From Impatiens glandulifera (lineage: Eukaryota; Streptophyta; Magnoliopsida; Ericales; Balsaminaceae): DNA of 64,000 nt. The stretch covers positions 136,391,520 to 136,455,519 of the forward strand of contig NC_061862.1 in assembly GCF_907164915.1 (NCBI RefSeq). The letters run 5' to 3'. Within the stretch, counting starts at the first letter, position 1. Every line of letters begins with the position of its first letter. A program made the position numbers and the translations under genes. Below, one piece after another: positions 43,414 through 56,200 of this stretch. Under the pieces are notes generated by a model. That model worked only from the letters and a program-made list of their open reading frames with translations, searched no databases and was not told where the DNA came from.

Positions 43414-44300
43414 TCAATTGTTACAACAAGTGCCCCTAGTCTTATTGGAGTTACTATTATAATCCCCAACATTAATAGCAGTCCCTTGGCTAGGGTACCC
43501 TTGAGATGCTTCCTGAGCAGCTAGGGCTTTTCTGCTAATAACCTGATAAATCTCAAACAAAACAGTATGAAAAGCCTTCTCAATATTAAGTGCTTCAAGA
43601 GCTGATGTTTCCAAAAATGATAACCCTTCATTTTCTGCAAACGTTTGGGCATCTTGATCAGGAACTCCCCTTAGATGGTTAAGATCAGTCTTGTTTCCTA
43701 CCATCATAATCACAATGTTTGAATCTGCATGGTCCCTTAGTTCGCGAAGCCATCTGCCAACGTTTTCGAATGTTTGCCTCTTTGTAATGTCGTAGACTAA
43801 AAGGGCACCTACTGCTCCTCTATAATACGCGCTTGTTATGGCTCTATATCGCTCTTGACCAGCAGTGTCCCATATCTGGGCTTTCACTGTCTTCCCTTCT
43901 ATCTGAAATCAATGTCATTTTATCCCAATTATCTACTTTTTCATAAAAGTATACTTGAATTCACAACAATAATTGTGATGCAAAAGCCTCATGCTAATGA
44001 ATTCATCTCATCTTCACTGCATTCTTCATTCTCAATCTCAACATGACATCAAAGATTGTCTTACAGCATTCATGTTCTTCACATAGATTACAAGGTTTAA
44101 GAAAGGAGATGGGAGAGGCAGGCAATAAGACAGACCTGAAGAGTTCTGGTGGCGAATTCAACACCAATGGTGGATTTTGACTCGAGGAGGAATTCATTCC
44201 GAGTAAACCTCGAGAGCATGTTAGATTTTCCGACGCCTGAATCGCCAATGAGGACGATTTTGAAGAGGTAATTGTACTCGTGATCCACTTTATAAGCCAT
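43414..44300 (-). CDS. RABA: RABA-class Rab11-like small GTPase
   Basis: Two exons, 44136-44300 and 43414-43902 (GT-AG intron 43903-44135), 217 aa, the usual size. All G motifs are present: P-loop GDSGVGKSN at residues 19-27, switch [21 protein letters not shown] and ETSAL. The C-terminus GTCCNN carries the double cysteine for geranylgeranylation. The LQ-IEG-K stretch and RTLQ are closest to RABA2-like Rab11 proteins from memory, but the subclass is not certain. Plant RABA proteins act in traffic between trans-Golgi/endosomes and the plasma membrane and cell plate. The frame is intact with start ATG 44300; it is independent of its neighbours. Confidence 0.95.
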
Positions 44301-44740
44301 TCCTATTTTTTTCTTTTTTTACTTCCCCCAAACCTACACTATTAAGAACAATTGGGTAGACAAAATCATCAAAACCCAACAAAATAATGAAGGAATATGT
44401 GGGAATTAAAGAAGGAGAAATGACTTACCATGACAATTCACATGAAATGGAGAAATTGGATTGGAGAAGTGAGTTGCAGAGGAGGCGAAAGAAGGAGGAA
44501 GGAGAGGCAGAGAAGCATTTGCATGGGAATGAGAAGAAACGAAAGATCCGTTGGACATGGAGAAATTAATCGACCAAAGTCTCGGAATTTCAGGCTTTGC
44601 ATTGTGTGCCAATTTTGTGACTTTAAAAAACAAATTGTCTTAATTATATTGAACAAAATATATACATAAATATTTATAAAAAAAAAGTTAAACAAAAAGA
44701 AAAAAGAAATGGTATATAAAAAAAAAAATTATATATATAA
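44301..44740 (-). promoter_or_regulatory. RABA 5' flank
   Basis: Upstream of the RABA ATG. A CT-rich leader (minus) is consistent with a plant 5' UTR, and AT-rich blocks around 44640-44720 could hold the TATA box. No specific element can be defended. Confidence 0.3.
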
Positions 44741-45226
44741 TTTACTTATATCTAAATAATTTTACTAATATTTAAGTTTTCAGGAATTGAATTACAGCCT
44801 ACATTATTGTTATTTTGTGTATTGTAGAATAATCATATTATTTAGTAATATTTTTTTTAGATAATAAATAAAATAGATTGATAAAACCGACCAATAAATT
44901 GAAATGAAATATTTGCTTAAATTGACAATATAACTTAATTTGTAGAAACTAAATCAGAGCTGACCATAGGGTAAATCTTAGTTCATAAACTAGGGTAAAA
45001 CAATCATAGGGATAACTCATCAATGTATCAAAAGGTCAACCAAATACTTTAAAAAGACAATTTTTTCGTATAATACTTCAATTAAAATAAAATTAATTCT
45101 TTGTTTTTTTTAAGTGAAAACAACTTATATGTAGTATAATCCATTAATTCTTTGTTTTTTTTTAAGTGAGAACAACTTATATGTAGTATAATCCAATAGA
45201 CCCTGACTAAACCTAACCGTTTAAAT
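44740..45226. repeat. Dispersed repeat, left part, interrupted by the Pack-MULE
   Basis: Matches in pieces the sequence at 60040-60830: AACTAGGGTAA-ACAATCATAG, then ATCAATGTATC-AAAGGTCAAC. A 50-bp tandem duplication is at about 45098-45195 (TTAATTCTTTGTTTTTTTTA...). The repeat resumes on the other side of the Pack-MULE at 49957. No coding capacity. Confidence 0.6.
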
Positions 45227-45915
45227 GGGAAATTTGATGAAATGGCCCTCATAAGAGGTCTAATTCTAAAAAAGGCCCACGTTTGATAAAGTTGGCAAAA
45301 ATGGCCTTTTTGTCCTGTAAAAAGTCGGTAATACCCTCGCGCACCTGTTTTACCGCTCAATTACGAGAAATGTATTTCTCGCATTTGGTATTTCTCGCAT
45401 TTGGCTCAATTACGAGAAATGTATTTCTCGCATTTGGTATTTCTCGCATTTGGCTCAATTACGAGAAATATATTTCTCGCATTTGGCTCAATTACGAGAA
45501 ATGTATTTCTCGCATTTGGTATTTCTCGCATTTTCTATTTCTCGCATTTGATATATCTGAGTATATATTGAGATTCGGACATTTGTAAAATATATGAAAA
45601 TGGCTAGGGTTTCGAATCGATCTACAATAAACTACGAAAGAACAATCTCCAATGGAGGACGTTATCGCGATGCATTCATCTCTAGATATCAGATTAACAC
45701 ACATACATGACGACGACTCAAGACAAGAACGCCTTATCATCGGAGGCTCCACTTGCCCCGTCATCGTTGAACACAATGTTCGCTCCGACCTCGACACCAC
45801 ACTTCCAAAGTCTTGTATGTATTCTCTAGCTAGATCTTGTTCTTCAAATTATTAGATCTTTGAGATTGGTTTTTTTTTTTATCAAATATGAAGATTTGGC
45901 TAGAGGGTCGACTGC
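45227..45915 (+). repeat. Left TIR of the Pack-MULE
   Basis: Inverted copy of 49287-49948. It consists of a unique outer 130 bp, a palindromic minisatellite, a spacer, and a caleosin exon 1 with the start of its intron. Confidence 0.83.
45355..45555. repeat. Palindromic minisatellite in the left TIR
   Basis: Units start at 45355, 45404, 45453 and 45486, periods 49, 49 and 33 bp. Each holds the inverted pair CGAGAAAT-ATTTCTCG, so single strands can fold into short hairpins. A counterpart is at about 49632-49822, and a further short patch at 46062-46135 directly upstream of the RPL23 copy. Confidence 0.85.
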
Positions 45916-46023
45916 TCCTGATATGGACCATCCACAAGAAACAATAGGGCACCCTCAATATGGCATGAGTGTCCTCCAACAACATTCTTCCTTCTTTGAT
46001 CAAGATGACAATGGAATAGTCAT
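45652..46023 (+). pseudogene. Caleosin/peroxygenase fragment, left copy
   Basis: Exon 1 piece 45652-45814 ends NVRSDLDTTLPKS at a GT donor, and an exon 2 piece 45894-46023 follows an AG (LARGSTAPDMDHPQ, then YGMSVLQQHSSFFDQDDNGI). Those are the conserved N-terminal region and the EF-hand start of plant caleosins, which are calcium-binding lipid-droplet peroxygenases. The piece ends in the middle of the EF-hand loop; the membrane hairpin and haem ligands are absent. Two compensating one-base changes alter about 12 residues before NVRSDL compared with the right copy. Confidence 0.82.
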
Positions 46024-46226
46024 CTTTCGGTGCCAGTGCTTGCGTTTTTAACAATGATAGTAGACTCAATTACGATAAATGTATTTCTCGCATTTGGTAT
46101 TTCTCGCATTTAGTATTTTTCTCATTTGGTAAATATTATCCGGCCACGAACCCTAAATTTAGGGTTCTCATATAAATACTCTAAAACCCTAATTTCACAC
46201 TTTCCTTGTATTCTAAAGCTGCCAAA

Positions 46227-47230
46227 ATGTCGAAGCGAGGTTAGTGTTTTCATCTTCTATACAATTCTCTGTTAACTACATGCTTGATACTTGATAGTAA
46301 TTCAATGTTGAAAAACAAAGCGTTTTAGGTCGCGGAGGATTGGCGGGAAACAAGTTCTGCATGTCACTGGGTCTTCCTGTGGCGGTTATGATCTATTGTG
46401 CCGACAATACCGGCGCGAAGAATCTCTACATCATATCAGTGAAGGGGATCAAGGGTCGTTTGAATCGATTGTCGTATACTTGTGTGGGAGATATGGTTAT
46501 TGCGACGGTGAAGAAAGGGAAACCTGATTTGAGAAAGAAGTTCATTCTTGCTGTCATTGTTAGACAACGCAAGCCCTGACGCTGAAAGGATGGAGTGTTC
46601 ATGTATTTTGAAGGTGATTTAGTATATTTTGATTTTGTTTTGTGTTATAACTTGTTACTTGTTTAACCATTTTTTTGTTATTCTTTACTAGAACAGTTAG
46701 ACAAGAACCCACTCTTTTCACGATCTGATTGATACAATCCCTTATTTGTTCTGCTGAGTATTTGGAAATAGTTTTTCTTTAGTATTGGTTTTCAAGGGTA
46801 TTTGGGTATTGTATATACCCACTAAGATATTAAAGAAAGAGTATTAGGGATAATGAATAGAGTTTATGGTATGATGAATGATGTATTTAGAAACACTATA
46901 CTCACTTATTTACGTTCTAAGTCTTACCTACTTCTCGATCTTTTTTATATATGAAAATTTTTGATTGTAATATCTAAATATATTGGTTGATAAATATGTT
47001 GTTACTATGCAGATAATGTTGGTGTGATAGTGAATCCTAAGAGAGAAATGAAAGGTAAAAAATGGCTCAAAATGTGTTAAATTACTATATCATCTTTAGG
47101 CCTCATTCATTCACTCACAATTATTTGTTTAATGGTAAAAAAACCAGGTTCTGCCATTACTGGTCCAATTGGGAAGGAATGTGTTGATTTATGACCCAGA
47201 ATTGCAAGTGTTGTCAATGCTATTGTCTGA
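46227..47230 (+). pseudogene. RPL23: Ribosomal protein L23 (uL14) pseudogene with introns
   Basis: Four exons, 46227-46239, 46329-46613, 47013-47054 and 47148-47230, with GT-AG introns in frame, give 141 codons, exactly the 140-aa eukaryotic L23 plus stop. The protein reads as L23 throughout ([41 protein letters not shown]), but codons 88, 90 and 129 are TGA; 88 and 129 are tryptophans in the normal protein. Several other residues are changed. Introns show it was copied from genomic DNA, not from mRNA. It sits inside the Pack-MULE with its own upstream region. Confidence 0.92.
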
Positions 47231-48059
47231 TAAAGTCGGGGGACTCTTTTGTTTTTAAAACTTGTCAATTTTGTTTTTTGATTCACAACTGAGATTAGAA
47301 TCCTATACCCTTTCAATTCTTGTGATACGCATAACATATTTATGAATGTTGATGTATGTGAGTGTTTTCAATTTTGGGTCATACCAAACATGCTATTCAA
47401 ATATGTAAAATATCTAGTCAAGAAAATGGGGAATAAATAAAGTAGATGGTTAAAGGGTTTATATCTAATACCAACATATATAATGTCAACAATTCTTACA
47501 GGACAAAGCAAAAGCCGCAAGGAGTTTTTGTGTTCTTATCAAGGCCCATAGTTAGGTTCTTAATTTCTCCATAGTTAGCCTCTTATTGATATGATTCCAG
47601 TTGTTGAAGCATGAGTCTGTCGGATTGACATGAAATAAAGAAAAATCTGTATCTTTTATAGAGGATATTTTAGCTATCACTTTAAGAGATTGTGCATGTT
47701 TTATGATGAAAAATGCTTATAAATTTGTACTCGTAAAATGAAACCAGACAACGATTTGTCAATTATCATCTGTTTTTGGTTTTCATATTCATAAAATTAT
47801 TTCAAAACAGATATTTTTCAGCCTGCGGTCTTAATAACATAATGGGTTTAGAAAAAAAAATAATAAACATTTGGATATAAACTAACTGTAAAACTCCACA
47901 AATAAACTGTAATTTTCCCTTAATAATCTGACTGTAAAAACTCAATAAATAAACTGTAATTGGCATAGTGTTTGCTTAAAGATGATGCAAAAGAGAGACA
48001 TAAAGACAGTAATAGTTTACAAACTTAAACAGATTCAGGTTCAACCCAACAAACATATT

Positions 48060-48957
48060 TCACTGTTCTTCGTCACTATCATTCCCGAAAACTGAAGCTA
48101 TTGAAATCTTTGCCTTCTTCTTTGTCGAGCTACTGTTTAAAATCTAGCCAACATAAGAAACTTCCTAATTAGGAAACAACAATGACAAGAGTCCCAACAG
48201 AAGTAACAATGAAAAACAATTGCCTCCCTTTTTGGCTTAGCTTGTTTTGCAGAATCTTGGACCTTGGCAGTAGAAGCAAGCAACCTGGTAATAAAAACTG
48301 CACGAAATTCTCAAGACCTTCCAAACTTGATGATACCAATTCCCCTCAAAAGACACACATATAAAAGAAATATGTGCTGCCTTCTGCTAATAAATGTTGG
48401 TTTTGTAAAAAAAAAAAAGCAAGCATCAATCTCCAATTATCCGGGTATGCACACATACAAACTGCAAAAAGCATACCTCTCGTTTCTTAGCAATCTCCTC
48501 CGTCTCCTCTAACTCCACGTCAAGTTTCTTCCTTTGGATATTTTCTTCAGTAGTATAAAAATCATCCTCTTCCTGTTTTCCAACTCCCAATTTTGCATCC
48601 TGCATACCAGACCTTATTGGCTCAATTATTCCTTAATATAAACCGAAAAAATAATTTACTACCCAATTATTTGATAGAGAAAACATAACAGATGCACAAA
48701 CAATGAAGTTCCTGAAGAAATGTTCAATTCTAGTGTCTATGTTGAGAGCCAGTTCACCCATAAAACCTTGCTATAACATATTATAATCAATCTACTTCAA
48801 TAGGAGAACTGATGTTTATTTACCTTGTTCATCCTTCCCAAGACCTTTTCCTTTCCAACCCATCTTTTGGAGAAGCCTAAATCCAATATTAGAAGATGAC
48901 AATTGTGTATTCAATGAAGCTTGTTCTACATTATCAAGATCAACATTTTCAGTAGGC
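48060..48957 (-). pseudogene. G-patch protein fragment
   Basis: Exon 48824-48957 carries the G-patch (SSNIGFRLLQKMGWKGKGLG then KDEQ), exon 48477-48631 continues in frame (IIEPIRSGM, KLGVGKQEEDDFYTTEENIQ) and 48060-48143 is the last exon (KKAKISIASVFGNDSDEEQ, stop). 48190-48340 looks like a damaged penultimate exon. From memory it resembles an Arabidopsis D111/G-patch protein (At5g26610-like); the exons that encode its zinc-finger middle are missing. It lies opposite in strand to the RPL23 copy. Confidence 0.78.
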
Positions 48958-49286
48958 CTGTGATTAATTGGCAGATAAAACACAAGAGTATGAATATCTG
49001 AAGTATATGTAAGACAATCAAATTTATTTTTGTAGAAATCCAACAACCAGCAACCTAAGAAACATCTCGATACTTACATCCACCTTTTCCGGCAGTGTAT
49101 CTCCCGGATTCGTTCATTGTCTGTTGTTATAACATCTTTGGTGATTCATTTTATCCTGTATACATAAGACGAAAACCCCTAGAACTAAAGAAGAAACGAA
49201 AAAAAGCCCAATTAATCATAGAGAGAAAAGATCAACTTTAGGGATTCGAATTTCTAATCTCATATAATACCAACCATTTCCTTCAA

Positions 49287-49948
49287 ACCCAGTTGACCTA
49301 TCTAGCCAAGTCTGCATATTTGATGAAAGACCCAATCTCAAAGATTTAATAATTTGAAAGAACAAGATCTAGCTAGAGAATACATACAAGCCTTTGGAAG
49401 TGTGGTGTCGAGGTCGGAGCGAACATTGCGTTCGACGGTGACGGGGGCAAGTAGAGCCTCCGATGATAAGGCGTTTTGTCTTGAGTCGTCGTCATGTATG
49501 TGTGTTAATCTGATATACAGAGATGAATGCATCGCGACCGCGTCTTCTATTGGAGATTGTTCTTTCGTAGTTTATTGTAGATCGATTCGAAACCTTAGCA
49601 AGAAATGTCCGAATCTCAATATATATACTCAGATATACCAAATGCGAGAAATACCAAAGACGAGAAATACCAAAGGCGAGAAATACCAAATGCGAGAAAT
49701 ACCAAATGCGAGAAATACATTTCTCGTGATTGAGCACCAAATGCGAGAAATACATTTCTCGTAATTGAGCACCAAATGCGAGAAATACCAAATGCGAGAA
49801 ATACATTTCTCGTAATTGAGCGATAAAACAGGTGCAAGGGGTATTACAGACTTTTCACAGGGCAAAAAGGCCCTTTTTGCCAACTTTATCAACCGTGGGT
49901 CTTTTTTGGAATTAGACCTCTTATGAGGGCCATTTCATCAAATTTCCC
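49287..49948 (-). repeat. Right TIR of the Pack-MULE
   Basis: Inverted copy of the left TIR. The minisatellite here differs in number and order of units. Confidence 0.83.
49368..49545 (-). pseudogene. Caleosin exon 1 fragment, right copy
   Basis: Inverted partner of 45652-45814, reading ALSSEALLAPVTVERNVRSD then LDTTLPK, closer to the caleosin family than the left copy. The ATG present at 45652 is ATA here. Exon 2 was not found on this side. Confidence 0.78.
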
Positions 49949-49956
49949 GTTTAAAT

Positions 49957-52900
49957 TGAATTGATTAACTGACTGTTTATGAAACTAATCAACCATGATT
50001 GAGTTGATCGATTTATTGGCGGTTTAGCTGTAAAATCAATCCACCAATAATGATTCAATTTAAATATATATATAATTTAAGTTTTTAAGAATTGAGTTAC
50101 AAAATACATTATTGTTAATAGAAGTATAATTATATTATTTAGTGATGGTAAACACTCAAATTTTACAATAATTATTTTGAATAAATAAATTTAAGATAAT
50201 TAAAATCAACGTCAAACTATGATTAATTAATTAATTAGAATAATTATTGTATTAATTAAATCTCAATTAATTAAAATAAAAGTTAAGAAAATAAAATAAT
50301 TTAAAATAAATGTTGTATTTATTTTATCTCAAATTAATTTTAAGGGCTTAAAAAAATTAAAATAAATTATTTGAGATGAATGGTGTATCAATTTTATCCA
50401 AAATTAATTATTTATAAAGTCTCAAAATATGAAGAAAAAAAATTAATAAAATAAATAGACAAAATAAATGATATGTTTATTAAAATATTTTGTGTATTTT
50501 GTAGGTTAAAAATAAAACCAAAAGAAGTGGGAAAAAAATCATTTTCAAACAAGCTCTAAAGTTGGAAAATGGTCGTGATTAGAAACGGACCCAAGATTCG
50601 GTGGTAGGGTGAGTTTAAATAAATAACAATAAAATTTTGGATAAAACGAGTAAATAAAGGTAAATTTAAACATTTTTTAATAATTAAATAAACAAAATAA
50701 TGAACTCTATTGAAATTTTTCCGTGATCCAAAATTTTCATAAAAAATTAAATTTCGGTTCTTGAATAACGCTAACCAGTAATCATGTTTTGGTTCTAATT
50801 TCTAAATGATATTCATATGTATAAGGAAGCTGTTGGTAAGTTTCTTATACCCATTTAGACCTTAAAAATCGAAATCCCGATTTTTGCTCAAGAATTGTTC
50901 AAATTGAATAAAACATCTTCCGATCGAATGATGTATCAGGATGATATTATAAATGACAACTGAAGCTAGACGAAACTCCTCATCCCTTCAAATCGGTGAA
51001 TGGAAGCTCCAATCGAAATTCCAAAGCCTGCACTTATTGTTCTTGGCGTATGACTGAGGATTTCGTTTGTGCTTCATTTTCAACCAAGAAAATTAAGCCA
51101 TCCCTTACATCCGATCGAGAATTTGCCCTGACCAGGGATTTCAGTCTGTGCTTGATTTTCGACCGAGAATCTCTACCTCTGACCGAAGACCAGCACGAGC
51201 GACTAAGGAATACAACATCCGTGTTGACCGGGCGCCCGACCCGTTGACTTCGAGCCAAACCCGCTCAAAACCCGTGTAACCGACCTGGTTCGCGAACCGA
51301 ACACTACCTAAGGGCCTGCTTATTTGGGATTTTAATTTTAAATTGTATTTTAACAATTAGAAGCCCCAAATTATTTTTTTTAATCCAAAAAATAGAAAAT
51401 ATTTTCAACTAAAAAATCTTGAAAAATGCCTCTTCGAATTTATTTTTAAAATTTTAATGCCTTGAACGGATGTTTTTCAGGTACTTCCCTCAATAAATCT
51501 CGACATCAATAGCATGTACTAACATTTAAATATTATTTTATAATTTTAAATGCAAAAAATCCTATACATATCTAAAATTTTGAAAAATAATTAGTTAAAT
51601 AAAACATAATAAAAACGATTTTTCAAATACTAATATTTTATAAAGTAAAAACCGTTTTTTAAAGGTACGGAGGATGATATAGTGCTAAAGTTTTTTCTTG
51701 AGTATCACCAAACATCAAACTCAAACAAAACTCTAGTAAAATTATGTTATACATGTACACAAATCTCTTATTGATTTTAGACTAAAAATAAATTGGTTCT
51801 TCTTCAAAATAAAAATAATAATTATTTATATTAATTAATTTTAATTAAAATAAATATTTCTTTAATCAAATTTATAATTTGATTATTTTAAATTTAAAAA
51901 TTATTTAAACTTATTCTAAAACTAATTAATTATTGTTATAATTAATTTTAAGATATTAAAAATATTATTATAAAAAAATTTAAATAATATTTTATTAAAA
52001 GGATTTTCAATATACACCGAATTTCTGGAGTAACAATAATATATTTTTAACTAATACATAAAACCAAACAGAACCAAATGATCTAACTAATAAAAATCAA
52101 ACTGATTAATAAATTGAAATGGATGTACAAATTAAATGACGAGACAAAACTAACCAAAACTTAAATATTAAATTATGTTTTATCTAAATTAATAACAATT
52201 TTTATATTAAATTCTGAAAATATATTTCAATTTTATTTTGATAATTAATTTTTTTTAATTAAACTTATATACTTTTATAACTATTTCATCTTTTACCATT
52301 ACAATTTATGGTTCTAATTATCTTTTTATTAATATTTTATTAAATTTTTTATAATATATTTATATATTATTAATATATATATGCATATAATTTATATAAT
52401 TTTAAAATATATTTATTAATTTATAATTTACAAAATTTAATAATTAATAAAAAAAATATTATATTAAAATATGTGAAATTGTGTAATTTAAAAAAATATT
52501 GATCATTTATGTAATTTTTTAATTATAAATATGTGAAATGTTATAATGAACCAATTTTTAAGAGTGTGGCTAAGATTATGATAATAATTGTGATAAATTT
52601 ATATTTATAAAATATACTTTATTATTAATTTTTAATTTAAAAAACTTACCTAGTCTTATTGACTATAATCAGATGCTTCATAGTTAAGCTTAGAATGCTA
52701 CTTTATTTTTTTTTGAAAACTAATTGTTACTTGAATGTTAATATTTGCATTTATTATGTATTTTTAAACAGAAAATAATTATAAAAACAAATAGGTTACA
52801 AAACAAAGAAATTATGTGACCTATGCTTCCCAATAAAATTCAATTAGTCTTTTTCCTCTTCAATTACAAGGATCATCGGCATCCATCTTTCCGGCGACCT

Positions 52901-53282
52901 CATGCATGTTTCACTCTTTTGAATTGAAAAATATACAATAAATTAATATACTAAGAATATGATAATTGTGATTTGTTTGACAATTAACAATTACTTCTTT
53001 TATTATAATCTGATAAAAATAAATATGTATTAAAATTGAGACTTGGAATTGTACAAGTCTGGAATGTTAAATAAGGTTATTTTTATGTGTTTTTTTTAAT
53101 CATATAGCATCTAAATATTTAAAAGCTCAATAGTTTTAGAATCAATTGGAAACTAAGTCAGATAAACTGAACTGTTTCCAATTTGACTTGCAGTAAGCAA
53201 GCGTGAAATTGGTTCTGATATTTCAAACAATTTTGTTATAAAATCACCAGAAATACACTTTAATGCTACCAGCTTTTCTCAA
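49957..53282. other. AT-rich intergenic DNA with dispersed repeat pieces
   Basis: 49957-50160 resumes the dispersed repeat interrupted by the Pack-MULE. 50940-51300 is a GC-richer island with open frames on both strands that I cannot assign; it may be an LTR piece. 52020-52400 matches 60440-60780 in order and orientation. No gene was recognised. Confidence 0.45.
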
Positions 53283-56200
53283 TTAGAATTGAGAGACTTG
53301 TTGGAGTTTTCGAGCCTGAAAAAATTTGCAACGCCCTTTTCCACTTGATTCAGTTTCTTCTGTTTTCGTAGTCTTCTTCAATCCGGTAAAGCCAACACTA
53401 GTTAGTTTCTGTTGTTTTTTCCTATTATTATTCGTAGAATCATCATCTTCCATTTCATCAGCTTCCCTATCAAACACAATGCAAAGACTTTCACAAATGG
53501 AAGTTATGAAATAACCATCACAATAGAAACTAATATTCTATTTTATTGCGAGTTTCATGATTCAATGTACAATTTATACCTTATTTATGTTTGTAACATA
53601 AAATAACCATTACACCATCCCATCAAACATCACATTTTCAATCTAATCATTCAAAACACCAACTAAAAAACTAAAGATATTTTTGGTCATTTTATCAAAA
53701 TAAACCACTTTTACATCAAACAAATTTCTTTTTTACAAATAATCAAGCTCTTAAACTAGAGAGGAAAGGCAATGATGTGGAATTATTAACTTTAAAAATC
53801 TCATTAAGAAACTATAGAGACAAGGTGCTATTGAATTATTTGCAGGAATTCAAGCATAGGATTGCATCAAATTGACACTGAACCTTAATGACAACAAAAG
53901 GCTAACCCATATGCCAAAAGAACAGGAAGTAAAAGATAAAGTAACAAAGCAAGTGCCATATAAATTGTCTTACCAAAGAACTTCAACCATATTTTTGAAG
54001 AAGGGAGTACATGTACCCCAGCTGAACCGTACTAATGTTGGAAATCCAAATACCGGGTGTTTGTGATCACCCAACCAAGTTTTAGTTGCAGGGTCTGAAT
54101 ACAAACATATGCACAAAAATCATCCATCTATTTCTGTTTAAAACACTTACATATAAATAACGAGCTTACATGGAAACTGTAATTTTCGTAATCCCGATAT
54201 GATTGGAAATGCCAAAGTTAAAATTGAAAGTTATTTTTTTCATTTGGTATAAATTTTTTTTGTATCATACTCCAGATTATAGACTGTAAGTTCCCTTGAT
54301 TTTCAAAGTTACAACTAAAGTTTTTTTCCTTCAATTGATATATATAGTTTATTTTTGTATCATAATCCAGATTATAAACTGTAATTTTCCTTCAGTATAG
54401 AGATGATTTTTCTGGATTATGTTCCAAATTATAGTGTGAGTTTTGGCATCGCTTGAAATAAAAATTATTATTTGGATATGATCCTGATGATTTTCTAAAT
54501 TCTCGTAAGTTTTGGTAAACATATCAAATGTAGATTTTACCGGATCATAAATGTGATAACCAAATGGTTCAACATTATCAAAATACAAATATACAATGAA
54601 AGATAGTAAATCAAATGGTTGTGAAAATTTGAGAAGACAACCTAATGAACACTAAATCAATCTGAGGATGATAACTAAAAAGGCTTCATTTCAGCATCCA
54701 ACCTTTTCTCCCTCTATTTTCATTAGAATTTAGTTTAAATTTCATATAAAACTCTCACATGCATTTACCTTATTGAGTCTAGCAAATGAAATAATTACTA
54801 TCATCATAAATTAAACAGTTAAGTTTGTAATGAATATTTTTGAAACAGATAAACAATACTCCAGTTTCATTCTTCCTATTGGGATGCAAAAGGCATACTC
54901 CACCTTTTAAGATAGAACAGATACCGAGTTCTATAACTTGAATCAAAACACTAGTTGTTAAATAATGAAAGAGTATAGATTTGTACCTCCTGGATACCCA
55001 GAGCCAAAATTTCTGTTTATATTATCAGCAGTTTCATCTAGTTCCCAATTTCGAATTGCTCGATCTCTTGTAACCTGACATGTCAAATAAATGTTTTGGA
55101 ATTGTTTCAAACAAAACTAATTCGCATTCAGTGTGTTAAAAAAAATGTTAATCACCTTAGCAACAATGCTTGCTCCACTCACAACTGGATATAGACTATC
55201 AGCTTTTTTCGCAACTACAAATTTTATGAATGGAAATCGTTCAGTCAATCTCACTCTGTATTTCTCTGGATCTCCAACTGTATCTACATAAACCTGAAAC
55301 AGTAACCATAAACACAAAGTCCTTGTTTGATACCCTTTATCCCATCATTTTAATCAAATCATTCAAATAATGAAAACTAAAATAAATACTCAACTTTATT
55401 TTTTTATAACATTTTAAAATATTAAATACATAGATATTTTAGTCATTTATTTCAAATAATCCCAAATAATTCACTTTTCATCAAACAAGATTTTTTTTTT
55501 TATAAAAAAATGGATTATTTAAAGAAAAAGTACATCAAACAAGCTCTTGAATGATGTGCTAGCCTCCTCCAAGGAAAAAAATTCTGGTCTCAAGAACAAA
55601 AATAATCATGAAAATAGTTGACAATTCTTTGACTGACAAAGTATCATCTTCTTAATTACTACCTCAGTCAGAAGAACTCCCATATCTGTTACTCTTCTGA
55701 CAAGGCCCATGGCAGATTCATGTGAGATCTCATTGAGGTTAATCTTGGTTCTGAAACCAAATGAGCAACACATAACTTAGCATCATCAAAGAAGGTGATT
55801 TATAGTAGTACATTTTAATATTAAACTGTCATGGACTAACTTCTTTAACATTTTTGCAGATAGTTCCTTTGGATCTATGACATCCACAGCCCATCCCAGA
55901 GATTCATCAGCCTTCAAATTATCAAATAATTCTTCCCTTTTTTCTTCCTTTAAGGTCTTTGAATCTACAATAAGAAAAAGACCAGATACTTTATCTAACA
56001 GGAGAGATTAAATTACTCCAGCCAAATTTACGAGATTAAGGTCTACAAGCAAATGAAGTGATTCTACATATAAATCATTTCCTCCAGTTTCTTCTTAATG
56101 GATTTCAAATATAAAGAACACAATGAAAAAAATATATTCAAATTAAGATCTCAAAGAAGGAAAACATTTGCTCAAAGATTTAAAAAATCAAGTGACATTG

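Larger units (their letters stand above)
45227..49948. mobile_element. Pack-MULE-like element carrying three host-gene pieces
   Basis: 4722 bp. The ends are GGGAAATTTGATGAAATGGC and its inverted complement, flanked by a perfect 8-bp duplication GTTTAAAT (45219-45226 and 49949-49956). The inverted arms run about 45227-45915 and 49287-49948, roughly 85-90% alike by eye. The long TIRs and the G-start resemble Mutator-like elements, whose duplications are usually 9 bp but may be 8. No transposase was found, so it is non-autonomous. The cargo: caleosin exon pieces (in the arms), RPL23 with introns, and part of a G-patch gene. Confidence 0.85.

Noticed and set aside
44387..44695. Overlapping ORFs upstream of RABA
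   Set aside because: Purine-rich leader read in several frames; no protein similarity and both strands are open by composition.
49492..49892. Overlapping ORFs with repeated FLAFGISRIW-type motifs
   Set aside because: They are translations of the palindromic minisatellite in the right TIR, readable in several frames; no independent coding evidence.
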